A DNA stretch of 50,253 bases from Candidatus Omnitrophota bacterium (lineage in GTDB: Bacteria > Omnitrophota > Gorgyraeia > Zapsychrales > Fredricksoniimonadaceae): assembly GCA_013286575.1 (NCBI GenBank), contig JABDFL010000005.1, forward strand, positions 1 through 50,253, given 5' to 3'. A program made the position numbers and the translations under genes. The notes beneath the pieces were generated by a model. The model ran no database searches, was not told the origin of the DNA, and saw only the letters and a list, made by a program, of their open reading frames with translations. This document shows positions 17,905-28,610 of the stretch, in pieces; the stretch's first letter is position 1, and each line of letters opens with the position of its first letter.

Positions 17905-18292
17905 GGCCAAGGTCCTCAAGGCGGTTAAGCAAGCGTACCGTAAACTTGAAAAAAAAGGGCACTTTAAACTAAAGGGACACGTTGAGTGTCCCTTTTTGCC
18001 TTTTGCTCTTTCAATTGCCTTTGTCGGGACCAGGCGCATGCGCGCGGTCAATAAGAAATATTTAGGCCATGATTATGTGACCGATGTCCTGACTTTTGAT
18101 CTGGGGGAGGATGCAGGCGAAATAATCATCTGCCCGCAGGTCGCTTCCGCCAACGCCAGGGCGCATCAAACATCGACGGAAAATGAAATCATTCTATACG
18201 TGGTCCACGGCATCCTGCATCTGGCGGGTTACGATGATCACAAGCCGCATGACATCCTCCAAATGCGCAGGATGGAAAAAGAATTATTATGA
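17858..18292 (+). CDS. ybeY: endoribonuclease YbeY with unusual ~16-aa insertion
   Basis: DVLTFD, VVHGILHLAGYDD motif; overlaps upstream gene; start ATG 17858. Confidence 0.88.
   Translation: MEITLQNLQKKILIPKAKVLKAVKQAYRKLEKKGHFKLKGHVECPFLPFALSIAFVGTRRMRAVNKKYLGHDYVTDVLTFDLGEDAGEIIICPQVASANARAHQTSTENEIILYVVHGILHLAGYDDHKPHDILQMRRMEKELL
17951..17997 (+). repeat. REP-like palindrome inside ybeY (AAAGGGACAC-GTTGA-GTGTCCCTTT)
   Basis: 10-bp perfect stem at 17971-17980/17986-17995; flanking AAAAAAGGGCACTTTAAACT resembles the post-groEL palindrome. Confidence 0.5.
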
Positions 18293-18780
18293 AACGCGTC
18301 GCAGTCATAGCTGTGGTGTCTTACCTGGCCTTCGCCCTGGAGTTCCTTTTGTATAATTTTTGGGGGGAGTGGGGCAAGCCGGAGCTTTTGATTTTGGTGG
18401 TGATATTCTTTAATTTGTATCTGGGGATACGCTTTAGCATTATCGCGGCTGTTTTTTGCGGGATATTCAAAGATGCTTCAGGAGTAGCACCCTTTGGGAC
18501 CTATATTTTGGTGTACATTGCCGCTGCTTATTTCACAACACTCGTGCGCCGTTATTTGTATCAGCCGGGTTCAAGGTTTTCCAGGATCGTGGTCGTTTTT
18601 TTGGTTGTGGTCGGATGTTTTATCGTACAGGCCATTTTGACGAATATGAACCATGAACTCCGCTTAGGCGGCCAGTGGGTCTATCTTTTGGCCCCTCAGC
18701 TGCTGACAACAATGATAGCGGCCACCTATGTTTTTAGTCAGTTAAAAAATCTCAGCAATCTTTTTTCATTGAAGAACTAA
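18289..18780 (+). CDS. mreD: rod shape-determining protein MreD-like membrane protein
   Basis: 163 aa, multi-TM, position directly before mrdA. Confidence 0.7.
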   Translation: MKRVAVIAVVSYLAFALEFLLYNFWGEWGKPELLILVVIFFNLYLGIRFSIIAAVFCGIFKDASGVAPFGTYILVYIAAAYFTTLVRRYLYQPGSRFSRIVVVFLVVVGCFIVQAILTNMNHELRLGGQWVYLLAPQLLTTMIAATYVFSQLKNLSNLFSLKN

Positions 18781-18829
18781 GTTTTCTCTTTCGCCAACAA
18801 GTGTGGCGGTCGCCTAACAGAGAGTTAAT

Positions 18830-20542
18830 ATGCGCCTTAATTTTCTTCAATCGATCATTTTTTTCTCCCTGGGGCTGATCATCTGCGGTTTGTTTTATAT
18901 GCAGATCATCCGCGGCGATTACTATCACCTTCAAAGCATGAACAACCGTATCCGTGTCGTCCCTAGCGACGGGCCAAGGGGAAAGATTTTTGACCGCAAC
19001 GGCATACTTTTAGCGGGCAACCGCATTGTCTACCATGTGGGGGTCGTCCCCCAGGACGTGGAAGACAGGACGGCATTGTTTGTTTATTTGGGGCAGGTGC
19101 TTGATAGGAGCCCGGATTTTCTTGAGAGGCAATTCCAGCGCAAAGAAGTCGCCCCTTTTGCCCCTGTCATATTGGCGCAGGGCATTTCCCGTGAGATGGC
19201 GGTCAAGATCGAAGAGGAGAAATTTGTTTATCCGGGCCTTATTGTCCAGCAGGGCTATGAGCGTTATTATCCTCTTTCAGAGGCCGGGGCGCATGTGTTG
19301 GGGTATGTGGGAAAAATTGATGAAGATGAAATCGAGGACAATCAGCAATACGGCTATACGCCTTTGAGTTTCGTCGGAAAAACCGGTGTTGAAAAAAGGT
19401 ATGACGATGTTTTGCGGGGAGAGCCCGGAGGCCGCCAGATTGAAGTCGATAGCCGCGGCACACAGGTCCGTTTGCTTGGGCTAAAAGATCCCGTCCCGGG
19501 CAATGATGTGGTCCTGACCATTGACCAGCGCGTGCAAAATGCCGCGCAGGAATTATTGCAAGGCTATAGGGGGAGTATTGTGGTGATGGATTTGACTAAC
19601 GGGGATTTGATGTCGCTTGTCAGCTCTCCTTCGTATGACCCCAATGCTTTTTCAGATAAGAGCAAAAATCAAAATATAACCTCATACTTTAATGACCCTT
19701 CCACGCCTTTGATTAACCGCGCTGTTTCCGGCCAGTATCCGCCGGGTTCGGTATTTAAAATTCCGGTGGCCCTGGCGGCGATCCAACTTCACAAGATCAC
19801 GCCGTATACCACTTATGATTGTCCGGGGTATATGATGGTGGGTAAAAGGAGATTCGGCTGTTCACATGTGCATGGCGTGCAGGATTTAAGGGCTGCCCTG
19901 GCGCATTCCTGCAATGTTTTTTTCTTTCATGTCGGCCAGCTGGTGACCCCGCCCATCATCGGCGCCTTTGCCAGGGCCTTTGGATTAAATCGCCGGACAG
20001 GTGTTGACCTGCCTTTTGAGGCCAAAGGCAATATAGAGACAAAAGCCCCGGCGGGTGAATCATGGTACACGGGGGATGTTTTAAATTTGTCCATCGGCCA
20101 GGGGTACACATTGACCACCCCTTTGCAATTGACGGTGATGATGGGTGCGGTCGCCAATGACGGGGTCATTTTGCGTCCCCGTGTCGTAAAGCAAGTGGGA
20201 GGGATGGATGTCCCTGTCATGGATTTTTCTAAAAGGCCCCGGGTCAGGTTGCGTGATCAAACCTGGACAGTAGTACAGCAGGGATTAAAAGCAGTGGTGG
20301 ATGACCCGGAAGGTACGGGCCATGATTTAAAAGATGTTCCAGGGTTGGATATCTACGGCAAAACAGGGACTGCCCAAAGCGTCCGCGATAAACCCAATCA
20401 CGCATGGTTTGTCGGCTACACCAGGTCGCCTAAGGCGAGTATCGCTTTTTGTGTGTTTTTGGAGTATGGCGGGTCATCTGAAAATTCAGTCAGGATTGCC
20501 CGCGATTTGCTTTTAAAGCTCCAATCGTTACAAATTTTATAA
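18830..20542 (+). CDS. mrdA: penicillin-binding protein 2
   Basis: 570 aa; SGQYPPGSVFKI (SxxK), SCN, KTGTAQS motifs. Confidence 0.95.
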   Translation: MRLNFLQSIIFFSLGLIICGLFYMQIIRGDYYHLQSMNNRIRVVPSDGPRGKIFDRNGILLAGNRIVYHVGVVPQDVEDRTALFVYLGQVLDRSPDFLERQFQRKEVAPFAPVILAQGISREMAVKIEEEKFVYPGLIVQQGYERYYPLSEAGAHVLGYVGKIDEDEIEDNQQYGYTPLSFVGKTGVEKRYDDVLRGEPGGRQIEVDSRGTQVRLLGLKDPVPGNDVVLTIDQRVQNAAQELLQGYRGSIVVMDLTNGDLMSLVSSPSYDPNAFSDKSKNQNITSYFNDPSTPLINRAVSGQYPPGSVFKIPVALAAIQLHKITPYTTYDCPGYMMVGKRRFGCSHVHGVQDLRAALAHSCNVFFFHVGQLVTPPIIGAFARAFGLNRRTGVDLPFEAKGNIETKAPAGESWYTGDVLNLSIGQGYTLTTPLQLTVMMGAVANDGVILRPRVVKQVGGMDVPVMDFSKRPRVRLRDQTWTVVQQGLKAVVDDPEGTGHDLKDVPGLDIYGKTGTAQSVRDKPNHAWFVGYTRSPKASIAFCVFLEYGGSSENSVRIARDLLLKLQSLQIL

Positions 20543-20562
20543 TTAAAATATGGGAGAAAATA

Positions 20563-20622
20563 GTGGAAGATGTCATTAACGATGTTAAAATAATTCTTAA
20601 ATCAAGAAAATATGACGAATAA
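20563..20622 (+). CDS. possible 19-aa leader peptide ([19 protein letters not shown]), GTG start
   Basis: GGGAG SD 7 nt upstream; stop overlaps the start region of the next ORF, which lacks its own SD. Confidence 0.3.
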   Translation: MEDVINDVKIILKSRKYDE

Positions 20623-23506
20623 ATTATTCCCCCTATATCTAGCCATTGCATTGTCTTTTGCGCCTGGTATTGCTGCTTTTGCCGGTACATCTCCGGTGTC
20701 AGAGGCCCAAGTGTCTCCTATCGTATTTGCTGCGGGCACCAGCAAAGAGGACGTTGATAAACAGGTAAAAGAGATCTACGACGAGGCAGTCAAGTTATAT
20801 AAAAGTAAGGATTTTGCCGAAGCCCAGAAGAAGTTTGAAGAAATTAACCTGGTCATTCCTGATTATAAAGCCACGGTCAAATATTTGGACCGTATTGATA
20901 AGCAACGTCAGGCCCAACTCAAAAGGCAGGACCTCCAGCGGCAGCAGGAATTAGAATTAAAAGAACGCCGGCACGCAGAAGATATTGAACGTCAGGAGGC
21001 GCAAGAGCTTAAAGATAAGAATGACCGGGCCCAAAAGATCTACGACCAGGCCTTGAATTTATACCGTGACCGCCAATGGGAAGCGTCCCGCTCCCAATTT
21101 GAATCTCTTGAAAAGGCCTTCCCTGGTTTTAAACACACCCATCGATATCTGCAGAAGCTGGAAATTCTTATTGCAAAGAACCCCGGGCCCAAGCCAGCGG
21201 CTGTTATCGCAGTGGTACCGGCGCCTGTCGTCAAAATACCCGCGGCGCCGGCAGCCCCAGCGGGCAGTAATGACACCATTGAGGCCCAGCAAAAACAAGC
21301 GCAAGATATTGCGGCATTAGCCGCAAAATCAGCACAACTTTATCGCCAGATCTCCGGCATTGCCGATGACAGGCCGACCACGCTGACAAAGGAAAAAATG
21401 GCCAAGGTCGATGAGATATTAAATACGTTGAAGGAAAACAAGGAACGCCTTGTCAGTCAAATGCGTGAGGCAGAATTGAAACGCCAGCAAGAGGAGTTGA
21501 AAGTCCGCCAGGCGCAGGAACAGGCCAGGCAGGACGAGATCAGGGCTGAACAGGAAAAACTGAAGGACGCGTCTGAAAGAAAGTACCAGGAAGCGCAGAA
21601 ATATTTTGGTTTGCATGAGTATGAAAAAGCTAAAATTAAATTTTTGGAATTGGAAAATATTAACCCTAATTATAAAGACACGCGTTCTTGTTTGAGTTTC
21701 ATTGAAGAATATCAAAAGCAGGAAAGTGTTAAGGAAGCAACAGCCCGTGAACAAAAAGAGGCGGAGCTTTTAAAGCAGTTACAGGACAAAGAAAAAGCCG
21801 ATAAACTGCTTCGTATCCAGCAGGAGCAACAGGAACAACGCGATAGGGAAATACAGGAACATAATAGAGAACTGCAGGAGCAGCAGGAAGAGCATGATAG
21901 GGCCGTCAAAGAAGAGCGCGATAGGGAAGCGCAAGAACAGGTGGATTTGCAGAACCTGGCCCAAAAGGCCTCTGATATCAACGATGATATCATCCGCCTC
22001 TCCCACCAGCAGGATTACGAAGCCATGACAGGGAAGTTTACGGAATTGGAAAATACAGTCACCGCTTTGTCGACGCTTAAAGACAAAATAGCAAGAGAGA
22101 AACAACAGAGGGCCCAGGAACAGAGGGCCGCGCAAATTTCTGCGCAGGAGAGGCGAAATAGGATCATAGAATACCATTTGGTAAAAGGGTCTACCGATGT
22201 AGAACATTTCAAGCGCATTGAAGTTATGCAGGAACAGAATGTGTTATATGATGAAGCCGTTGACCGTTATGAGCATAGGAAGTATACCCAGGCCAAGCTT
22301 TTGTTTGATGAGTTGGCTGAGCAGAATGATCACCGGGCTGAATTTTGGCTTGCAAGGGTGGACCGTGCCATTACCCATGAGCTTTTAAGAAGCAAGGAAG
22401 GCGAAGAGAGGGAACGTACGGCATTTTTAGCTGATCAAATACAAGCCCAGCGTGAATTGATCACTATTCAGCAACGCGAACGTCAGCGCCAAAAGCAATT
22501 GACTGAAGAATTCGAACGCCAGAAACGCTTTTATGAGGATGATCATTTGTTGGAGTTGCGTAAAGAAGAAATGTTGAAGGCCCAGGTGCGTGAACGCCAG
22601 TCCCAGGAAGCTAAACGTTTGAAGCTGGAAAAAGAAAATGAAAAGCAGCAGGAGGCCCTTCGTTTTCATAAAATCATTCTTAAACCTAAACCTAAACCAG
22701 AAGTTAAACCTCCGGCGCCGGTTGTCCCTAAGCCTCAGCCCGTTGTTGTACCTGTTGTTCATGCGCCTGTAGCGGCCGTTCCCAAAATTGTTGTTTTGTC
22801 GCCTGCGGCCATGGCTGATGCCCGTCGGGCAAAGATAAAAGCCCTGGCTGATGCCCATCAACAACGCATCGAAGAAAGGCAAAGGGAAATAGAGCGTCGG
22901 AAGGAATTAAGGGCCCAGCGCCAGGCAGAGCGTCAGGCAAGGATAAGAGCACAAGTGGAGGCCAGGGAAAAGATTAAAGAAGAAAGGCGCAAAGAAATAG
23001 AACATCAGAGGGCATTAAAGCTCGAGCTTGCGCAAGCCCAGGCCGAAAAATCAGCGCAGGAGAAAAAACATAGGGAAGAAATTTTGTCTCAGGAGGCCCA
23101 GGAACGCGAAGAAAGGGCCAAGCAGGATGAGATCCTGCGTGAGGAGGCCCAACGCCGTCAGGAGCTGGAGGCCCAAGAGCGTCAGCGTCAGGCCCAACTG
23201 GAAGCCCAGCGTGAAGCTGTCCGTAAAGAACTGGAAGATGGTGTCGAGGGGATGTACCAGGAAGCTTTGAGTTTATATAAACAGGGGGACTATGCGGCAG
23301 CTGCGGATAAATTTAAAGATGTTCAGGACATTTTTCCCGGATATAAAAACTCAGCACAATATATGGACGAGGCCCGCCGAAAATCTTTAACTGTAAATTC
23401 CCGGCCTGTCAGTATCCCTGTTGCGTCCAATCCCCCTTCAACACCTGTATCCCATGATGATAGTGTTTCCAAAGCATTAGATTTATTCGATCCTAATGCC
23501 AAATAA
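20612..23506 (+). CDS. secreted/periplasmic coiled-coil protein with about five divergent TPR-like repeats
   Basis: 964 aa; N-terminal signal-like hydrophobic segment; very Gln/Glu/Arg-rich; repeats such as [23 protein letters not shown] and [23 protein letters not shown]. Confidence 0.8.
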   Translation: MTNKLFPLYLAIALSFAPGIAAFAGTSPVSEAQVSPIVFAAGTSKEDVDKQVKEIYDEAVKLYKSKDFAEAQKKFEEINLVIPDYKATVKYLDRIDKQRQAQLKRQDLQRQQELELKERRHAEDIERQEAQELKDKNDRAQKIYDQALNLYRDRQWEASRSQFESLEKAFPGFKHTHRYLQKLEILIAKNPGPKPAAVIAVVPAPVVKIPAAPAAPAGSNDTIEAQQKQAQDIAALAAKSAQLYRQISGIADDRPTTLTKEKMAKVDEILNTLKENKERLVSQMREAELKRQQEELKVRQAQEQARQDEIRAEQEKLKDASERKYQEAQKYFGLHEYEKAKIKFLELENINPNYKDTRSCLSFIEEYQKQESVKEATAREQKEAELLKQLQDKEKADKLLRIQQEQQEQRDREIQEHNRELQEQQEEHDRAVKEERDREAQEQVDLQNLAQKASDINDDIIRLSHQQDYEAMTGKFTELENTVTALSTLKDKIAREKQQRAQEQRAAQISAQERRNRIIEYHLVKGSTDVEHFKRIEVMQEQNVLYDEAVDRYEHRKYTQAKLLFDELAEQNDHRAEFWLARVDRAITHELLRSKEGEERERTAFLADQIQAQRELITIQQRERQRQKQLTEEFERQKRFYEDDHLLELRKEEMLKAQVRERQSQEAKRLKLEKENEKQQEALRFHKIILKPKPKPEVKPPAPVVPKPQPVVVPVVHAPVAAVPKIVVLSPAAMADARRAKIKALADAHQQRIEERQREIERRKELRAQRQAERQARIRAQVEAREKIKEERRKEIEHQRALKLELAQAQAEKSAQEKKHREEILSQEAQEREERAKQDEILREEAQRRQELEAQERQRQAQLEAQREAVRKELEDGVEGMYQEALSLYKQGDYAAAADKFKDVQDIFPGYKNSAQYMDEARRKSLTVNSRPVSIPVASNPPSTPVSHDDSVSKALDLFDPNAK

Positions 23507-25553
23507 TCCGCAATTTACAAACCATCTTATTAACGAAAAAAGTCCTTACCTGCTGCAACATGCCCATAATCCGGTTGATTGGCATCCTTGGGGTAAGGCT
23601 GCTTTTGATAAAGCTAAACTTGAGGACAAGCCGGTTTTATTGTCGATCGGTTATTCCACCTGCCACTGGTGCCACGTGATGGCCCATGAAAGCTTTGAAG
23701 ATGAGGGCATCTCAAAAATTATTAATGAACATTTTATTGCCATTAAGGTTGACCGTGAAGAGCGGCCTGACATCGACCATATTTATATGACAGCCGTGAC
23801 CGCCATGAGGGCCCAAGGCGGATGGCCATTGACTGTTTTTTTAACGCCGCAGGGAGATCCCTTTTACGGGGGGACGTATTTCCCGCCTTATGCCAAATGG
23901 GGGAGTCCTGGTTTTATAGATTTGCTTAATTCAATAGCGGCAGGGTGGGCATCAGACCGTGACAATATTTTATCTTCCGGCCTCTCTATTACAGAAGGCC
24001 TGCGTCAGCACGCGCAAAGTACATCGCCTTCCGGGGCCATGGATGAAACGCTTCCCGACAAAGCGTTCCGGCAAATGAGAGGGCAGTTTGATTCCGCCAA
24101 CGGGGGTTTCGGATCTGCCCCTAAATTTCCGATGGGGCATAACTTGTCATTTTTATTGCGTTATGACAAGCGCTGTTCGTCGCCGGAAGCTTTGGGCATG
24201 GTTGAGAAAACTTTGACGGCGATGGCCCGCGGTGGCATATGGGACCATTTAGGCGGAGGTTTTCACCGGTATTCAACAGACCAGAATTGGCATGTGCCGC
24301 ATTTTGAAAAAATGCTTTATGACCAGGCCCTATTGTCCAGGGCCTACCTGGAAGGCTATCAGGTCACCGGATCCGGGGAATATTCTAAAGTCGCGCGCGA
24401 AATTCTCGATTATGTGTTAAGCCGCATGACAGACAAGGCAGGCGGTTTTTATTCTGCCGAAGATGCAGACAGCTTTGATGCCGTCGGCGGACATTTAAAA
24501 GAAGGGGCTTATTATGTTTTTTCGAAACCTGAAATCGAAGAAGCATTGGGCAAGGAGGCGGCCGCGGTTTTTAATTATTGTTATGGCGTCTTGCCGCAAG
24601 GCAATGCGGCTTTTGATCCCCACGGGGAATTCAGCGGGAAAAACATATTATATCGGGCCCATGGTTTAGAAGATGCCGCCCAAGAGTTTAAAAAGCAGGC
24701 CATCGAAATTCAGGATATACTTAAAGAAAGCAGCTTTAAGTTATTGGCATTACGCGCTTCGAGGCCGCGCCCGCACCTGGATGACAAAGTTTTGTGCGAT
24801 TGGAACGGTTTGATGATTGCAAGTTTCGCTTTTGCCAGCCGTGTTTTGGGAGAACCAAAATATGCCGGGGCCGCTCTTAAGGCCGCTGATTTTATTTTGG
24901 GGCAGATGATGCCGGACGGCCGCCTTTTGCACCGTTGGCGGGAAGGTGCTGCAGGAATCCAGGCAACTCTTGAGGATTACGCTTTTTTCATTTATGGCCT
25001 TGTGGAGCTGTATGAAGCCACCTTTCAAGTGAGGTATCTTGAAGCGGCCCGAGTTTTGGCGGATAAGATGATTGAATTTTTTGCCGATCAGGCGGGGGGT
25101 TTTTATATGACGGCCGCAGATGCCGAGCGTTTAATTATACGGCCCAAGGATATTTATGACGGGGCTTTGCCTTCCGGAAATTCAGTCGCTGCCTTAAGTT
25201 TACTGAAGCTGTATGCTTTTACTAAAAAAGACGCTTACCAGTCCCAGGTTGAAGCTTTGTTTGGCTGTTTCGCTTCCTCTTTGGCCCAAGCCCCTTACGC
25301 GCATAGTTTTTTATTGTCCGCTTTTGACTGGCATTTACAGGGTCCTTTGGAAATTGCCCTTCAGGGGCCGGAGGGTGATGCGGCGGTTGCTAAAATGCTG
25401 AAAGTATTGTATAAACATTTTATACCCAATAAAGCCCTTAAATTTATGCCGGCTTTGAAGGGGGCAGAAGCACAAATTTGTTATCGCGGCACTTGCCGTG
25501 CGCCTATCGGAAACGTGAGTGTTTTGGAACAGGAACTTTTAACGGGGTATTGA
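23496..25553 (+). CDS. YyaL-like protein (DUF255 thioredoxin-like N-domain plus six-hairpin glycosidase-like C-domain)
   Basis: [64 protein letters not shown]. Confidence 0.93.
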   Translation: MPNNPQFTNHLINEKSPYLLQHAHNPVDWHPWGKAAFDKAKLEDKPVLLSIGYSTCHWCHVMAHESFEDEGISKIINEHFIAIKVDREERPDIDHIYMTAVTAMRAQGGWPLTVFLTPQGDPFYGGTYFPPYAKWGSPGFIDLLNSIAAGWASDRDNILSSGLSITEGLRQHAQSTSPSGAMDETLPDKAFRQMRGQFDSANGGFGSAPKFPMGHNLSFLLRYDKRCSSPEALGMVEKTLTAMARGGIWDHLGGGFHRYSTDQNWHVPHFEKMLYDQALLSRAYLEGYQVTGSGEYSKVAREILDYVLSRMTDKAGGFYSAEDADSFDAVGGHLKEGAYYVFSKPEIEEALGKEAAAVFNYCYGVLPQGNAAFDPHGEFSGKNILYRAHGLEDAAQEFKKQAIEIQDILKESSFKLLALRASRPRPHLDDKVLCDWNGLMIASFAFASRVLGEPKYAGAALKAADFILGQMMPDGRLLHRWREGAAGIQATLEDYAFFIYGLVELYEATFQVRYLEAARVLADKMIEFFADQAGGFYMTAADAERLIIRPKDIYDGALPSGNSVAALSLLKLYAFTKKDAYQSQVEALFGCFASSLAQAPYAHSFLLSAFDWHLQGPLEIALQGPEGDAAVAKMLKVLYKHFIPNKALKFMPALKGAEAQICYRGTCRAPIGNVSVLEQELLTGY

Positions 25554-26215
25554 TGATGAAGGGACAAGCTGCTTTATTTATCTTATTTATCCTTACGCTG
25601 ATAGCAGGGCTTTTTGCTTATTTTATCCCGAGACAGCCCCCCATGAACCCTTTGAAATACGCGATGGATTTCAGTGGTTTTAACGGCACCGAGCAATCTA
25701 ACATTAAAAAATCCCAGCAGTTGAATATAACGACGGACAAGGGGATCCTTAAAGTCCGTCAAGAAATTGATGATATTATCCAAGAGCAAAAGAAAATTGA
25801 AGACATGATCAAGGATGAGCAACAAGGCTTGCAAGACACCGACAAACAGGTCTCTGACCTGATGAGGCAGGAGGGCGCAAACAGCGGTCAAGATGCGTTA
25901 AGACTTAAAGCTTTGGGGATGGAAATACAGGATGACCAGCGCCTTTTAGTGGTCCGTGGACAGGCATTGATTAATTTAAACAATCAATTGACCCAAACCA
26001 GGCAATTGCTTTCACAGCAGAGGGACGTGGTCAATATTAATACAGAATCTTCTTTTCAGTCGTTGCATGACCATAATGTATCACTTAATGACCAGTCCTC
26101 CTTTTCATTTGATAAGGTGAAACAGCAAAATGACGATGCCCTGCAACGCTCCCGGGACTCGATAGATCAAGAACGCCAAAAGGCCCAAGACCAGCAAGAC
26201 CAGCGAAACCAGTAA
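25553..26215 (+). CDS. membrane-anchored coiled-coil protein, hypothetical
   Basis: TGATG overlap with previous gene; N-terminal TM (AALFILFILTLIAGLFAYFI), heptad-rich remainder. Confidence 0.7.
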   Translation: MMKGQAALFILFILTLIAGLFAYFIPRQPPMNPLKYAMDFSGFNGTEQSNIKKSQQLNITTDKGILKVRQEIDDIIQEQKKIEDMIKDEQQGLQDTDKQVSDLMRQEGANSGQDALRLKALGMEIQDDQRLLVVRGQALINLNNQLTQTRQLLSQQRDVVNINTESSFQSLHDHNVSLNDQSSFSFDKVKQQNDDALQRSRDSIDQERQKAQDQQDQRNQ

Positions 26216-26219
26216 ATCT

Positions 26220-27641
26220 ATGAGAATTATCAAGGTCATTTTCTTAAGTTTGTTAGCTTTAGTTTTGGTCCTTGGGACCGGTGTTTTCATTTTTTTTCAG
26301 ACTTTTGACACAGACCAATACCTTCCTCAAATCACCCGGAAGGCCGCCCTTGCTTTAGGGCGGCCGGTTTCCATAGGGCATCTGTGGCTTGGTCTTTCTT
26401 CACGGGGAATCACCCTGGATGCAGGGCCTTTGATCATCGCGGATGATCAGGACTTTACTACACAACCATTTGTTAAAGTTGACATGGTCCGTATCAGTTT
26501 TGATTTAAAGTCTTTAATTTTTCAGCGGCAAATCCATATAACAGGCATTCTTCTTCAGTCACCTCAAATTCATTTTATACGTTCCCAGGAAGGGAATATC
26601 AATGCCCGGACCATCGGTCAGGCGGGCCAGCAACCTGCCCTGCCAACGGCGGGATATGCCGGTGATAATACCGTCCTTGGCAATAGCGGCGTTTCTGTAT
26701 CTTCCGGCACCGGCAGTCCCAATGTTGCATTGAAGCAACGCGCCGTATTTCCGGCTGTAAACATCAAGTCTTTAAAAATACGGGATGCTTCCATTTCATT
26801 TATTGATCAAAGCCAGGGCATGCCTTTGGATATTTGGCTGTCGGATATCAATGCAAGCCTGGAGGGTTCTTCACTCTTAAAGCCTTTGAGATTATCATTT
26901 GATGCTTCTTTGTACAGCAATGCCCCCAATGTGCAGGGCAGCGCTCTTCTGTCATTGGATTTATCAAAACGGTCTGTTCAGATAAGTGACCTAAGCCTGC
27001 ATATGGATTTGTCCCATTTGGACCGTGACCAGCTTAAAGGCATTTCCCCCGAGATACCGCAGGACAGTCCTGTTTTTAAGAACATCTCAGGGGTTGTGCA
27101 ATTAAATTTGGCCCATTTAGGGACTGGATCTTCCGGAGATTTTGAGACCAATGGGGACATCGCTATCACAGGCGTAGTTATTAAGGACTTTAACATCATT
27201 AATGAGGTTTTGTCCCATACGCTCGGGGTTTTCGGTAATGTGGAAAGCGTTATCGACAATCTTTTGAACGGCCGGTTAAAAGACGCCTTAGGGGCAAAGG
27301 ACACCGTTATAGAAAAGGCAGGGGCCCAATTTTCTTATCATGACAAAACTGTTTTTATCGACAATGCTCTGGTTAAAACCAATATTTTTGAATTTACGGC
27401 CCAAGGTTCGGTGGGCCGGGGATTTAATATGGATATGCAAACCGTGCTTCATCTCAACAGTGATGTTTCCGCTGCTTTAGCCAATGGGCTTGATGGATTA
27501 AAGTTTTTGTGCGATGATGATAAGCGTATTACCATAGATGCAAGCCTCAAAGGTGCTTATCCTCATTTGAAGTATAAACCGAATAAAGATTTTAGAAAGA
27601 AGATCAAGAGAGCATTTATTTATAACATCCCTTTCTTATGA
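26220..27641 (+). CDS. AsmA-like family protein
   Basis: 473 aa; N-terminal TM, FDTDQYLPQITRKAALALGRPVSIG, ITGILLQSPQIHF. Confidence 0.8.
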   Translation: MRIIKVIFLSLLALVLVLGTGVFIFFQTFDTDQYLPQITRKAALALGRPVSIGHLWLGLSSRGITLDAGPLIIADDQDFTTQPFVKVDMVRISFDLKSLIFQRQIHITGILLQSPQIHFIRSQEGNINARTIGQAGQQPALPTAGYAGDNTVLGNSGVSVSSGTGSPNVALKQRAVFPAVNIKSLKIRDASISFIDQSQGMPLDIWLSDINASLEGSSLLKPLRLSFDASLYSNAPNVQGSALLSLDLSKRSVQISDLSLHMDLSHLDRDQLKGISPEIPQDSPVFKNISGVVQLNLAHLGTGSSGDFETNGDIAITGVVIKDFNIINEVLSHTLGVFGNVESVIDNLLNGRLKDALGAKDTVIEKAGAQFSYHDKTVFIDNALVKTNIFEFTAQGSVGRGFNMDMQTVLHLNSDVSAALANGLDGLKFLCDDDKRITIDASLKGAYPHLKYKPNKDFRKKIKRAFIYNIPFL

Positions 27642-27666
27642 GGGAAACCGGGTAGAGGGTGACATA

Positions 27667-28092
27667 TTGCCATGTTCCGACAGCTCTTCGGGGCTTAATA
27701 TACGCTTAGATTTAAACGAGCGGCTGGTCAAATTCGATTTCGCCAAAATCACCTGTTCCAGTGAAATCGGGGGCGGTAAAAATTTGTCCCAATTTTGTGC
27801 CGGGAAAACGTTAGAAGAAGTGCTTGGGCTCGACTTTCGAATGTTAGTTACCGCCTTAAACCTTTTTGCCGATGAGGAAGCCCAGTTTATTTTGTATATG
27901 GAATTAGACGCCCTAAAAGCAGCTGTCGCGCAGTACTTGGGAGTTGAACGTGAGGGTGTTGATATCGAACGCTGCAAAATATCTTCCGTCGAACAAGGCG
28001 ATGAATTCATCGACATCGCGCTGGTGATCCTGCCCCCCAAAGAACTCCCCAAAATCCTACCCTGCAGTCTCAGTGACCGTAAAGATAATTGA
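27667..28092 (+). CDS. NifU/IscU-like iron-sulfur scaffold domain protein, start codon uncertain
   Basis: LPCSDSS...FDFAKITCSSEIGGGKNLSQFCAGKTLEEVLGLD resembles the IscU CGD...GCGSAIASS...GKTL core; no ATG in frame, TTG used. Confidence 0.5.
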   Translation: MPCSDSSSGLNIRLDLNERLVKFDFAKITCSSEIGGGKNLSQFCAGKTLEEVLGLDFRMLVTALNLFADEEAQFILYMELDALKAAVAQYLGVEREGVDIERCKISSVEQGDEFIDIALVILPPKELPKILPCSLSDRKDN

Positions 28093-28110
28093 TCCCGTAG
28101 GTGTGTCGTG

Positions 28111-28605
28111 TTAAGTCTTTTCTTGCCCGCGGGTGATGAGGATTTTTCCGGTGCGGATCATTTCTAAGACGCCGTATTTCTTGATGAGGGCCTCGAACTC
28201 ATCGAGCTCAAGGGTGGTCCCTGTCTGTTCGATGATGTAACAGCCTTCTGAGGCATCGTCGATGCGGACGTGGAACTTACGGGCGTTTTTAGCCACAAAC
28301 GCTTTGACGGCAGGGGAAGCCTTGGTTTTAAGCAGGGCCAGCTCTTTTTCCACGGTGTTGGCCGGATGCTCTTCGCAATGGATGACGTCAATGAGCTTAT
28401 TGACGTTTTTGATGATTTGTTCCAGGGTTTCCAGGTCGCCTTTGGCAGTGATGGTCATGCGTGAAAATTTAGGGTTGATCGTGGGCGAGACCACCAGGGA
28501 ATTGATATTATAACCGCGCCGGGCAAACACCAGCGCAATCCGGACAAGCACGCCCGGCTTATTGGCCACTAAGACGCTGATTGTATGTAAGGGAAGTGTA
28601 TCCAT
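28111..28605 (-). CDS. ilvN: acetolactate synthase small subunit
   Basis: ACT domain HTISVLVANKPGVLVRIALVFARRGYNINSLVV. Confidence 0.95.
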   Translation of the reverse strand: MDTLPLHTISVLVANKPGVLVRIALVFARRGYNINSLVVSPTINPKFSRMTITAKGDLETLEQIIKNVNKLIDVIHCEEHPANTVEKELALLKTKASPAVKAFVAKNARKFHVRIDDASEGCYIIEQTGTTLELDEFEALIKKYGVLEMIRTGKILITRGQEKT

Positions 28606-28610
28606 ATTTT

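Noticed and set aside
20972-23240. Tandem-like sequence similarity in the coiled-coil gene suggesting DNA repeats
   Set aside because: The similarity is at the protein composition level (Q/E/R heptads), not clean DNA repeats.
27636-28052. 138-aa minus-strand ORF opposite the NifU-like frame
   Set aside because: The plus frame shows a coherent IscU-like pattern; the minus frame is low-complexity and Ser-rich.
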